Shown: piece after piece, positions 9,701 to 18,500 of the stretch
Numbering within the stretch: position 1 is the stretch's first letter
Layout: each line of letters opens with the position of its first letter
Assembly (NCBI GenBank): GCA_020047885.1
Contig: JAIFNF010000130.1
Coordinates: 1 to 24,572, forward strand
Source: Gammaproteobacteria bacterium
GTDB lineage: Bacteria > Pseudomonadota > Gammaproteobacteria > Competibacterales > Competibacteraceae
Direction of reading: 5' to 3'
Length of the DNA: 24,572 nucleotides
Notes under the pieces: model-generated
The model's database searches: none
Told to the model about the DNA's origin: nothing
The model's input: only the letters and a program-made list of their open reading frames with translations
Program-made: the position numbers and the translations under genes

Positions 9701-12164
9701 GTTCATTCTGCTCCAGCAGCAGACTGATCCATTGACGCCAATGGGCAGGTTGCGGATAGCGGGCTGCTGCCAGCGTGGTCAGATTCATTAATGCGCCTTC
9801 ATCGCCAACTGCCCGGTAACGCTGCGTCAGTTCGCTGAAAACCTGTTCACGGATGGCCGCATCGGTTTCATACAGGAAGGTTCCGCGCAGCAGCAATTCA
9901 GCCATGAATTCCTCACCGAGCTGGTCGAGCGCCCGCGTCTGTCCGGCCAGCGCCTCAGCCCGTATCTGCACGTTTGATGAGCGGGTCAGTTCACTCCACT
10001 GTGCCATCGCGGGCAGGAGTTCGCCAATGTCCTCCAGTCGGCGCGCTTTAGCGATGGCGACTGTGGAATTGCCCGGGACGGTTTCGGGAGCAGTAGCCGC
10101 CAGCGCAGTCATCAGTTGATGGGTCTGCCCGTTTAGCCAGCGGCGCAGTGGCTGCCAGTAATTGTCCAGTTCGCGCCGGGCGTCGCGGGTACTGTCGAAA
10201 CTGACGCCAGTGGCGGTGGGCGGATCCGGGTATTTCTGGTTAGCGAAGGCGTCGCGTAACCATGCCTGGAACTGCTTTTGTACAGCGTCGGGTCCCAGAC
10301 GTCGCGCCACGTCCAGATATTCGCTTTCCGACAGGGCGTAAGGACGACTGGTCCGATAGTGCATTGCCACTGCCAACGGGCGGATTGCTCCGCCAAGGCG
10401 GATGCGTCGTATGCCAGTGGGCAGCGGGATTTCCACCCGCGCCGTTTGCATCAGCGGCCCTGGCGTTCGCAATGCCGCGAAAGGTGCATTTAAAGTATTC
10501 GCTGCTGGCTGACCGTGTCGCTCACTGAGCAACATCACCGCCGTTTCCCCGGTGCCCGGCAGGAAGAGGGACTCTGCCAGTTCCGGCATCGCGACGCGCA
10601 GTGGCAAGGGTGGCTGGTCATCGTAGCGCAGCCAGAAGGTCACAGTTTCGTTCAGACTGGCAGGGTCTACGGCGATTCGCAGTAGCGACGGTTCATCACG
10701 TTCCGGCAGGTGATAGTCCAGTTCACCCTCGGCTGGTAACTCGGTGAAATAGCCACTGGGCAACACATCCAGCAAAGTTTCGCTAAACCGTTCCGCTACC
10801 GTCCGTTCACGGAGCTGAGCGTCCGGGGCTAACAAGGCATGATCGCGCAACCAGGCGAAACGCTGGGGCATCGTGGTCGGTTTGTTCGCAGGCAGCAGAT
10901 GGCGATAGAAGGTAAACATCCCGGCTACATCGCGAGCCTGGCCGGTCAGCGCCGGTTCCTCGCGATGGGCGAGCGCTGCTTGCCGCAAGGTCATGGCCGC
11001 AACCAGGCCACCGTTGCCGTAATGATTGTCACGCGCCAGCCGCAGTACCGTGCGTTCCTGCTCAGCCAGCGTCATTGAATCCAGGGGGCGAGCCAGTTCC
11101 ACTTGGGTCAAATCCCAGAGGGAACCGTGTCTAACCGGATACCGGACACGGGCTTCGGCGGCGGTCCATGGCGGGGCGTTCAGTTCCGGCACCAGATAGT
11201 CGGGATCGGCCTGGGCCAGCAGCCGCGCATACAGCGGTTGAGTCGCCGCCAGGGTCAATTCATGCTTCCCTTTCGGGATGTCCAGGTACCCGATTTCCAG
11301 ACGACCGAGAGTCTCCGCGCACCCATTGACCCAGATCGCTTGCCGCATTTCCGCGCCGACCACAAAATCCAGCGCCTGCCAGGGACGCCCATCGAGGTAG
11401 GCATAAATCCGATAGGCTTGCCGAGTTTCGACTTCGGGCAGTGGGTAGCGCAGACGGTTCTCCAGGGCCAGACGCACCGGGCCGCTCACGGAGACGCGCA
11501 AGGCGGGTTGCGCTTGCAACGGCCAGAACGGTTGGGCAGTAGCGACTTCGCTGGAGCGCAATGACCCTGTGGCGCTGGCGGATTCGTCCGGTTCGATAAG
11601 CTGGCGATACGGCGCGATGGTTGCCAGCGCCTCACGTCGTGAGATGAAGAGTCCGACCTCAAGCGCTCCAGAAGCTTGGGCTGACCGGCTGACGCGCACG
11701 AGACGTTCATCCGGCCAGGTTGGCGGCAGGATCAACGACTGACCGCGCACGGATGGATACGTCGGCGTTTCGACATACAGTCCAGAGCCATCCGACCTGG
11801 CAAATTCCAGATCCCCCAGCGCGAGGCGTCCCGCCGGACGATAGACCCGCAATGCCTCGCTGGCCGGTATCCAGACCGTCACGCTGTCGCCAGGCGCGAG
11901 CGTCACCAGACTCATTCCGGTTTCCGGAGCCTCCGCGACCTGCGTTTGGTCTGCGTCTTCCCGGAAGGACGCCTGCCAGTGTTCGACCCCGGTGTGAATC
12001 GGACGAACGCCAGCGACCCATTGCGGCTCCGCTTCAACGTTATCCCAGCGCAACGGTAGCGGATACTGTGCCAGCAGATCGATCTGAACCTGATCGACGC
12101 CAGCAAAGGCTGATCCCAGAGTCAGGATGACCGCCAGCGCCGAAATTTGCGCCCAGTGCTGCAT
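6777..12164 (-). CDS. Large exported protein: beta modules, helical repeats and C-terminal outer-membrane beta-barrel (putative polymer exporter)
   Basis: The 1,795-residue product begins with a Sec signal peptide (cleavage probably after AFA, residue 21). Residues 600-970 are Ala/Leu-rich helical sequence of TPR/solenoid character. Beta-rich segments lie on both sides; three share a G-P-[VA]-x-L-R/A start and a G-[KL]-H-x-[LI] turn (about 228-325, 983-1080 and 1381-1430). The last 300 residues (about 1475-1783) alternate polar and aromatic or hydrophobic residues with W/Y belts, as expected for an outer-membrane barrel, and end near L-P-L-Y-F-N-N with a short tail. A helical-repeat region plus a C-terminal barrel is the plan of exopolysaccharide exporters such as PgaA and BcsC, but I see no sequence identity to them. 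Its start overlaps the stop of the preceding gene by one base (TGATG) and its stop overlaps the capB start, so the gene belongs to the PGA operon. Role as the outer-membrane conduit is inference. Confidence 0.75.
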   Translation of the reverse strand: MQHWAQISALAVILTLGSAFAGVDQVQIDLLAQYPLPLRWDNVEAEPQWVAGVRPIHTGVEHWQASFREDADQTQVAEAPETGMSLVTLAPGDSVTVWIPASEALRVYRPAGRLALGDLEFARSDGSGLYVETPTYPSVRGQSLILPPTWPDERLVRVSRSAQASGALEVGLFISRREALATIAPYRQLIEPDESASATGSLRSSEVATAQPFWPLQAQPALRVSVSGPVRLALENRLRYPLPEVETRQAYRIYAYLDGRPWQALDFVVGAEMRQAIWVNGCAETLGRLEIGYLDIPKGKHELTLAATQPLYARLLAQADPDYLVPELNAPPWTAAEARVRYPVRHGSLWDLTQVELARPLDSMTLAEQERTVLRLARDNHYGNGGLVAAMTLRQAALAHREEPALTGQARDVAGMFTFYRHLLPANKPTTMPQRFAWLRDHALLAPDAQLRERTVAERFSETLLDVLPSGYFTELPAEGELDYHLPERDEPSLLRIAVDPASLNETVTFWLRYDDQPPLPLRVAMPELAESLFLPGTGETAVMLLSERHGQPAANTLNAPFAALRTPGPLMQTARVEIPLPTGIRRIRLGGAIRPLAVAMHYRTSRPYALSESEYLDVARRLGPDAVQKQFQAWLRDAFANQKYPDPPTATGVSFDSTRDARRELDNYWQPLRRWLNGQTHQLMTALAATAPETVPGNSTVAIAKARRLEDIGELLPAMAQWSELTRSSNVQIRAEALAGQTRALDQLGEEFMAELLLRGTFLYETDAAIREQVFSELTQRYRAVGDEGALMNLTTLAAARYPQPAHWRQWISLLLEQNEPEFALMVALALPPAEWPAADLARAAHTLGWLRVFDLAVERLPDAVQRALWRGHRAHQQGNDPVALKLWREAGSAGQALIETLEQGLAIRARLADDNAATRERAVTDWNQWRIHHPGPHIWQAADHLIEDHAGAVLLYAQERHLYAQTYRAHVDRPLQMAVYGPVRLRINARLIHPSGTTQETPPVNDWLIVRDGPHVERLPITADRPAQGLTMVGTDAAPGREMTLDYTVGAGLHRIQITGDQQPLLTRVQSWQPELPLRVLPELTPLTAAAAAMGAHRQPGMTPSQSVRVIADCQLASRPLPVRPPWPVDQEAIEATLMRLTALEPPGRVWPESPVPPDQLLRNRLIALLWDVEHAPDQLAQRLPEAEQWVAAQPGVPGVEALMRRLRIRAEWEVVTTLTQSAGLHDLEVQGWQPETPMLRVRKALAPPTARDEQVLSGDEQLGLLIANAAPSRLRIELRAMDVRYLPQEPLTVWRQMDDQPEQQFTLPPSAPARSLIVDTPPGQHVLRLGIVNPLANQFLRVRVSELRNGVAQPVTGDLKRRFQVATAAEPLRLRVAGPAWLRIDEAQGDTLDSRYRYFGPGLHELELKPDREQTARLFRIHRQVVLDTPREPTPPRVTTLTVTPPPSAPVTVSVLPEPVAMATIDRYALGSQPSGTWSLGVTLARATPPADESGDSSTADEYLEALGSWRLFAPWDNDYYQVDALYRLHQRGSPTIGLRGFWRHDTDWPGISFRLGWEGYAQESVDWAWNSTVRGQITQTRDLGPKTRHQPSLGFFYRNLHQQSGYDYMPGFVDPDVLSEYKYFHRRGLVLADTLVHRPWLDTLWYAGAALTSDENGNLFDPEHARINVGWKQLLGSWIAEMAYHRTWYFAQGDHDWNRPEATQRKILEGHLLWENHWGGQGRLNAGLQVQYHLDNREPGFWFTLEWFADHGRGYRDFRPGQVDFRDLRERQLPLYFNNRIEDPSASDLSP

Positions 12165-13051
12165 CAGGGGCGTATTCCCTCCAGGCAGTTACCGAGTTGT
12201 TGCCGTAATTCCGTATCAGTGCGCAATTGCTCGCGCAGCGGAGCCGCCAGTTCGATATGTACAAAGCCCATGTTGCCCATTGCCCGCAGGGTTTGACCGA
12301 TCTGGTTGGTCACGCCGCCTAATTCTTTGACCTGATCAGGATAGAGTAATACCGGTTCGGGCAGCACCGCGCCCAGACAGTGCATGGTCTGTTGGGCAGC
12401 CGGTGTTGACGGTTTTTGGCCGGCGCTCACAATCGCGCCCGCCTGGCGGCCGGCATCGGTTTTGCGCTTTTCGTTGGCGAAACCATGCCACTGGAGGATG
12501 GCGCGGTTGGGATAAACCCGAGCGACGGCTCGGCTAAAAGCGATGAAACCGCTATCCGGCAGGTGCGCCATATCCGCATTGACCGGGCCATCATCATCGG
12601 TCTCATAACTGCGCGGCGCGGTACTCCAGGCACCGGCGGTAAACTGGCCACTCTCGAACAGGCGGAGGGTGATGACACCGGTATGTCGGTCGCTCAAGGC
12701 GTGCGGCGCTTGCAGGATCGGGGCAGGATCGGGGGTGACGGCAACCGCATAAAAACCGCGTCCCTGAAGACGGTCGGGTTGCTCCCGGATCACCATAAAG
12801 GTTCGGCCCTGCGCCTGGATGCGCTCCCATTGAAAACCCAGGGTCGCCCAGTCTATCGCCAAAGTTGCATCAGTGGGTTGGGCAAAGCTGCGTTGGAACA
12901 ATCGCTCAATCTGCGCCAGGTCACTGGATGACGGTGGTTGATAAGTTGGGCTTTGACTATCCTGCCAAAGCGCTTCCAAAGACGCTGCCTGGACGAGCGT
13001 TGACGCCAGCAGCGCGGTCAGGGAGAGGGTATAGCGCTTGATATTCATCAT
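12164..13051 (-). CDS. Secreted metallohydrolase-like protein (module shared with the CapC fusion)
   Basis: This 295-residue protein has a clear Sec signal peptide (residues 1-22 or 23, ending VQA-A). I do not recognise a named family. The body (about 99-280) contains the ordered motifs Q-A-P-H117-A-L-S-D121-x-x-T, a conserved T-A-P-R147, N-A-D-M-A-H163, L-Q-W-H189-G-F and F-V-H-I-E267-L followed by L-R-E-Q-L. A His/Asp pair, later His residues and a late Glu on a beta strand resemble the layout of zinc carboxypeptidase, aspartoacylase or N-formylglutamate amidohydrolase folds, so an amidohydrolase acting on the polymer is plausible. Cys225 and Cys289 could form a disulphide. The same module occurs twice in the CapC-like protein without these residues. 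The ATG sits in ATGATG overlapping the upstream stop and is preceded by GAGGAG. Confidence 0.72.
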   Translation of the reverse strand: MMNIKRYTLSLTALLASTLVQAASLEALWQDSQSPTYQPPSSSDLAQIERLFQRSFAQPTDATLAIDWATLGFQWERIQAQGRTFMVIREQPDRLQGRGFYAVAVTPDPAPILQAPHALSDRHTGVITLRLFESGQFTAGAWSTAPRSYETDDDGPVNADMAHLPDSGFIAFSRAVARVYPNRAILQWHGFANEKRKTDAGRQAGAIVSAGQKPSTPAAQQTMHCLGAVLPEPVLLYPDQVKELGGVTNQIGQTLRAMGNMGFVHIELAAPLREQLRTDTELRQQLGNCLEGIRP

Positions 13052-15546
13052 TTTTTCTCCTCACTGAAAAGTTCGAGTACTGCGGGTTCGCCGGGCATTA
13101 CCTGGTAAAACAGCAAATAGCCGTGTCCCTTCTCCAAACGCATCCGGACGCGGTAGGAACCAACGGGCAAGTCATCGCCGAGCGGCAGGAAAAAATGCCG
13201 TCCGGCGCCGACGGTTTCATGGGACGTTCCCGACACGGGTAAGGGTTGGCGGTGATCGGGTCGAATATCGTAGATCCACTCGCGGGCAGTCAGACGCGCC
13301 ACCGGTCCCCCTAACGTCAGATTTGGCGTTTCAAGGGTGACCCGCAGGCGGAAACTTTGGCGCTGGTCGGTGGGAGTCCGCAGGATGCCGGTCAAGATCT
13401 CCTCGCCGGGTCGGGTTTTGGCGTAGATGAATTCCAGCGCCTGGCGATCATCCAGTCGATAGCCGATGCGCCGTATCAGACTGTCCCCGGTTTCGCCTGC
13501 GTAATTGATGAACCAGCGTCCGGGCGGCTGACCGGTTTCGATATGCAGAATATGCGTACCGGTGGACTGGGGCGGCAGGCGAATTTCGCTGTAACGGGTG
13601 AGTAAGGTGTCGGCGTAAATGGTTTGGCCATCGATGAGGATACGCGCTGGACCGGGCGTATCGCTATCGCGCAAAACCAGTACGGTGGCGTCAACCGTCT
13701 CCCGGCCCGGCAGTCCCGACAACGCCAGCGCGGTTGGCGTTCCCACGGGTAGGGGACGAAAGAGGCTTGGACGCGCCTGTGGACGCAAGGGCAGGTCTGA
13801 TTCACGCGGACTGAGCAGGTAACGGCCGCGCCAAACCCCTTCCGGATAGTAATCCCGCCAGTCGTAGCGACCCGCCAGGATTTCTGGATCGGGTTGCGGC
13901 GGCGGACTCTGTGTCATCATTAACACCGTCTGGCCTTCCCGTAGCAGTTCAGCCGCCGCGACCGGCAACACCGGAAACCAGAACGGCTGCCCCCGGTCTT
14001 TGGGAAATCCCGGCAGGTAATCTTCGGGAACCCGGACTCGCCTGGGTAAATTCGAGGGTCGGGTGTAACCGGCTAACAATACCGAGGCCGTTGCGTGCAA
14101 GCGAATTTTTGCCACCGGTTTGGGTAATGCGAAAGCATAGCTGGCGGGTTCGGAAACGGGGTCAAAAAAAGCTTTGCGGCTGACCAGCCAGTCATAAACT
14201 GACGGCGCGTTAGTAATGTGTAGTTCGCCCTGACGTAAGACCCGCTCCCGATCATCCAGCAGCGCATAGTGAACCGTCGTCGCGGTCATCGGTAATTCCA
14301 GGCGGGCGTCCAACCGCCAGAACGTCGGTTGTCCCGCGGCATGGGCCACCCGAAACTCCAGCGTCCGTCCGGAGTCCAGGCGATACAGTCGCTGATAGGT
14401 CGATTCTCCGAGCAAATTTAGATGACTGTTGTGTTCCTGGCGCAGACTGGCGCGGATAACGACCGGGCGTTCGGCAATGATCTCTAACAGACCCGGCTCG
14501 AAACGGTCAGTCCAGCGCATGGCCTGGTTGCTCAATAACCGTTCGGTTTTCTGAGAAGGCTTTTGGCCATGCCAGATGAGTTGTACGGGCGACAAATCCG
14601 GCACTGATACGCCCGGTTCCATCATCGAACCGGCGCTGGCGACCAGTTCGGCGACGTCGATCAGTTCCAGATCGACAGTTCCACCCGGCTCGGGAACCGG
14701 TATGATCCCGCGCAAGTCACGGTTGACGTACAAACCGGCCGGCAATACCGGCAGCCGTGGGCTTTCGGCTTCGACATCCAAGACGACATACAACTTCCGG
14801 ACGTAGTAATCACGACCCAGGACGCCACCCGGCGCGATTGGACTCCAGCGTTGACGCATCAGATTAATCTGTTCAGCCAGACTCAACAGCTCCACGCCGT
14901 ACACGCTGGCTTTGCCAAGTTGCTCTTGCAGACGTCGGCTCAGGCGCTGCCAGCCATAGACCCCGGTCTGGTCGAACCGGAAGTTCTGGGTGTAAATCCT
15001 GACGACTACATCCTTCATATCGGCGGGACGCTGATTCAGGCGCAGGCGCAGGCGGGTTGCACCGGACGCTTCCTGCAGGTTGAGCATGATGGTCTGACTG
15101 TTGGCGGGCAGGAAGGGGTCATTCAGGTAAAAAGCCGCTGTCATCGGTTCAGCATCGGGCGACTGATACCAGCGGACTGCCGTTCGTTGATAATAAATTT
15201 CTTCCTTGACGATCTGACCCCGACTATTTATTAGTTGTAAAGCGATGTGGTAGACCCAGAACCGGTTGGGCTGGCGCGCCTCAGCAGGTGGCACGGTTGC
15301 ATTGGTGATGATCTTGAGCCGGTCGTTCTGACTGTTGATGGGAAATTCCAGCCAGTGCCCGTCATCCAGAAGATAAACGGTGTCATCCGCCGCTGTGGTC
15401 AGACGTGGATCGACTACCTCACTGTGGCTATCAGGATCAAACAACGTCCAGCCCATCTGAACCATGGGCCAGAGCCGCCAGATGATGCCGCCCAACAGAC
15501 CCAGTAGCACGCTCAGGCGCAGGAGACGTCCCAGTAGCCGGATCAT
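13048..15546 (-). CDS. Single-pass inner-membrane protein with a large beta-rich periplasmic region made of three repeats
   Basis: I do not recognise a named family. The ATG at 15546, giving 832 residues, is chosen because it overlaps the upstream stop as ATGA; an in-frame TTG 21 bases earlier is possible. Residues 1-10 are basic, residues 11-27 are a membrane anchor, and the remainder should be periplasmic. The periplasmic part is beta-rich and seems to hold three related modules, each opening with a Y-x-L-D/L-D-x-x-x-L-E-F-like strand pair: about 57-190 (YLLDDGHWLEF), 387-498 (YRLDSGRTLEF) and 696-818 (YRLDDRQALEF). No catalytic motif is evident. The position between the CapC-like and exporter genes, and the bitopic repeat layout, suggest a scaffold or periplasmic adaptor linking inner-membrane synthesis to the outer-membrane barrel; this is inference. 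Confidence 0.78.
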   Translation of the reverse strand: MIRLLGRLLRLSVLLGLLGGIIWRLWPMVQMGWTLFDPDSHSEVVDPRLTTAADDTVYLLDDGHWLEFPINSQNDRLKIITNATVPPAEARQPNRFWVYHIALQLINSRGQIVKEEIYYQRTAVRWYQSPDAEPMTAAFYLNDPFLPANSQTIMLNLQEASGATRLRLRLNQRPADMKDVVVRIYTQNFRFDQTGVYGWQRLSRRLQEQLGKASVYGVELLSLAEQINLMRQRWSPIAPGGVLGRDYYVRKLYVVLDVEAESPRLPVLPAGLYVNRDLRGIIPVPEPGGTVDLELIDVAELVASAGSMMEPGVSVPDLSPVQLIWHGQKPSQKTERLLSNQAMRWTDRFEPGLLEIIAERPVVIRASLRQEHNSHLNLLGESTYQRLYRLDSGRTLEFRVAHAAGQPTFWRLDARLELPMTATTVHYALLDDRERVLRQGELHITNAPSVYDWLVSRKAFFDPVSEPASYAFALPKPVAKIRLHATASVLLAGYTRPSNLPRRVRVPEDYLPGFPKDRGQPFWFPVLPVAAAELLREGQTVLMMTQSPPPQPDPEILAGRYDWRDYYPEGVWRGRYLLSPRESDLPLRPQARPSLFRPLPVGTPTALALSGLPGRETVDATVLVLRDSDTPGPARILIDGQTIYADTLLTRYSEIRLPPQSTGTHILHIETGQPPGRWFINYAGETGDSLIRRIGYRLDDRQALEFIYAKTRPGEEILTGILRTPTDQRQSFRLRVTLETPNLTLGGPVARLTAREWIYDIRPDHRQPLPVSGTSHETVGAGRHFFLPLGDDLPVGSYRVRMRLEKGHGYLLFYQVMPGEPAVLELFSEEKK
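13057..13062 (-). promoter_or_regulatory. Strong internal Shine-Dalgarno site for the secreted hydrolase-like gene
   Basis: GAGGAG lies five bases before the ATG at 13051 and inside the last codons (Glu-Glu-Lys-Lys) of the upstream gene. It is the strongest ribosome site in the operon and suggests comparatively high translation of this gene. Confidence 0.65.
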
Positions 15547-18500
15547 GGCTCGCCAAAAATCAGCCAACCGGCCTGAGTATCTTTGAATCGATTCATCTGC
15601 TCAGCAAGAGGCGGCAGGCTGGCGGCTATGCGCAAATCCGGTTGTCGGGGCGTCAGGTTGGCCACCAGCCGCAAGCGTTGACGCTTGTCGAAAACCAGGA
15701 GAAAGGCCATCTGCGTGTCCCGGTCAATGAGACGCTGATAGGTGTAATCAGGCCAGTTGCGCAGTTGTTCCAGGTTGACGATATCGCGCTGTTCCATATA
15801 GGCCCTTAACGCGGCCTGCCAGGCGACCGGCGTATCCCCCGGTTCTACGACCAGACCGGCTATTTGTTGGTGCAGATCGCCGTATGTGGTTGGAATATCC
15901 AGTGCGTCAAACTGAGCCTGCTGGGTAAAATTCTCGCTTTGTTGGCGATAACCGACTTTGGCTTGCGGCGACAGCCATGCCATACAGAATTCATGTTGTG
16001 GCGCCGCCGCCAGATAGCGCGCCTGGGGAATGCCGCCCAACTGAAAGCCTATTGTGTAGGCATCGCCGCCGAGCAACTGGAAAGAGAAACCATCTTCCGC
16101 CAATTGCGCCAGCAAGCGCTGACCCAGTGGCCCCAGCAAATCTGGATGCGATAACCCGTTACTCCAGGTGATCAGCATGTCCACAGGCGGCGGCGGTTCT
16201 TGATCAGGACGCACTCCATAAGCCCGGATGCTGATGGCCAGCATCGGATGCGATCCCGCCTCGCGAAGTACCACCTGGTTGACGAGCGAAAAAACCGTGC
16301 GCGGGTTATCCGGATCCAGTACATCGGCGCTACGATCCGGGTTGGTTTCCGGATGTGCTCCAGCAACCAGCAGCACGTCCGCCTGAAGCTGATCAAACAG
16401 CGCCAGGCCATACTCGAAGGTATTGACTTCAGACAGGGGATGGGGGATTTGCACCATAAAATTCTGATTTTGGCCCAGTCGGAACGTATAAGCGCCCCAG
16501 TAGCGGGGCGGGCGTAATACGTTCTCGGTGAGCAACACATACTCATGGCCGGTATGCCGGTGCTGATAGCGCAGCAATCGATAACCTATCGCCTCGGCGG
16601 CGGCGGCCAGCGCTTGCAGGTTCGCCAAGCCTTCCTCAGTCCAGCCATCCTGGCGATACTCGGTGCGCAGGGTGGCTAACAGAGGCGTCAAAATCTCTTC
16701 ATCAAAATAAAGCAGTTCTTCCAATCGCGGCGACTGATAGAGATTAGCCCCCCGTTCGGCAATGCGCCCGCGACTGGCCAGCAGCCATTCCTGCAAATAG
16801 CCGTCGATGCGTAATTCGCCCACGGTAAGCGGCGCATCCGCCACGCCGCTTACCGTGGCTCGGGCCATGATTTGCCGCAAATCAGCACGATTCAGAAACA
16901 ACTCGGCAAACCCATCGCGGGTGGATTCCCGTTGCAGGTTGGGCAAGGGGGCTGCTGTCCAGTGCAGTTCCAGGTTACCCGTTAATTGCTTCAGTCGCGC
17001 CAGATGCAAGCCTGGCGGCACCGTGCCACGCATCCATAACTGGGTGGTGGGTTGCGCTTCGCCCGCCCGGTAGGCTGCGGCCCAATGCGGAGCGAGCGCC
17101 GTAATATTGTCATGGGTATAACTGCGCACTTGCAGAACATCCCGCTGAGCCATGACCTCGTGAAAGACTTGAAACAGCGTCTGCCGATTCGTTAGCACAT
17201 CCAGCGAGCGATCCGGATTGATGGCGCGGCGCGTTCCAGCCACGGCCAGCGCTCGCCCGCCCAATCGGTCGAAGAGCCAGCCACTGGTGGTCAGAACGCC
17301 ACGTTCGTCCATCGGCGCCGGTGTTTCGACCAGCAACCGACTGCGCGCTTGAGAATCCAGCACATAAAACCCCCAGCCATTGGCCGGATCCAGTTCCCGC
17401 AGATACAGGTAACGCTGTTTGACGATATAGATCTGATAATGCGTTTCCCGCAGTGACTTTGCCGCTATGGTCAGCGCCGTTTCGTCGCGGGTTTCCAGAT
17501 AAATCCGCAATTGCTCGATACCCGTCCGGAAAGCCAGCAGTTCGCGTGGCAACGGTGGCGGCGCGGTTCCCTGGGTGCGAATCCGGTTGAGTGCGACGTT
17601 ATCCTCGCTGAGCATTTCTATCAGCAGGCGATCAGTAGATTGCAAAGCTGTCCGGGGTTCTGGCGCTTCTATCCATGGTGGGGTGCTGGGCAACAGCGTC
17701 AGGGCGAATCCGGCGAAACTGGCGATTCCGACAGCGATCAGCGAAGTTTGCAGAGTAGCCCGGCTAATGCGGGCGACAATTTCCTTGTTGTGCATCCGCA
17801 TGGCGACCAGACTGGTGAGCAGATAGCCGAAACCGTAAACATCCGTGATGGTGATAGTGGGCCAGAGAAAGGGCAGCAGCCAGCCTAATACCATCTTGTA
17901 AGTAAAACTGACGTTGAAAAACAGCAATAGCTCGCGGGGTCCCTCCAGGTGCAGTCGAGCGAGGAGTGGAATTTTTAATAGCAGACGAACCAGGATGAGG
18001 ATAATAAAAATCTCGGTGAAGGACGTGATCACCTTAACGGGGTCATACCACTGTAATGCGATCAGCGAAGGAATCATGATGCCATTGAATTCCCAACCAT
18101 AAAACAGATTCATTCGGGAAGCAATCCAAGCGGTCGTCAACAATATAATATAAGCCTTGGGAGTCGCCAGTAGTGACGCCGCCAGGTCATCGTAGGTATA
18201 ACTCAGGTTGCCGATGCTGAAATTGGTAAATTCCATTAAGCCATAACGCACGATTAGATAGGTGCATCCCACCGAAGTAAACAAGGGGAGCAGACCCGAA
18301 AAAATACCGGTTTTCCAGAAACTGTTGGCGACCAGTGAAACAATGATCAGCCCGAAGCTGTAAAGATGGTTGCGATAGTCAAAGGCTTGCTGGAAGTATT
18401 CATTCCAGCGCTCGCCAACCCATGGCCAGATCCAGCCATCGCCGATCAACCGCACGGCAACGCTGATCAGTACCAGCGCAAAAAACCGGTCTCGCCCAAA

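Noticed and set aside
11103..11564. Plus-strand open frame of 153 codons inside the 1,795-residue gene
   Set aside because: It is antisense to a continuous large coding region, lacks a ribosome site and has shadow-like composition. The same applies to the frame at 12416-12931.
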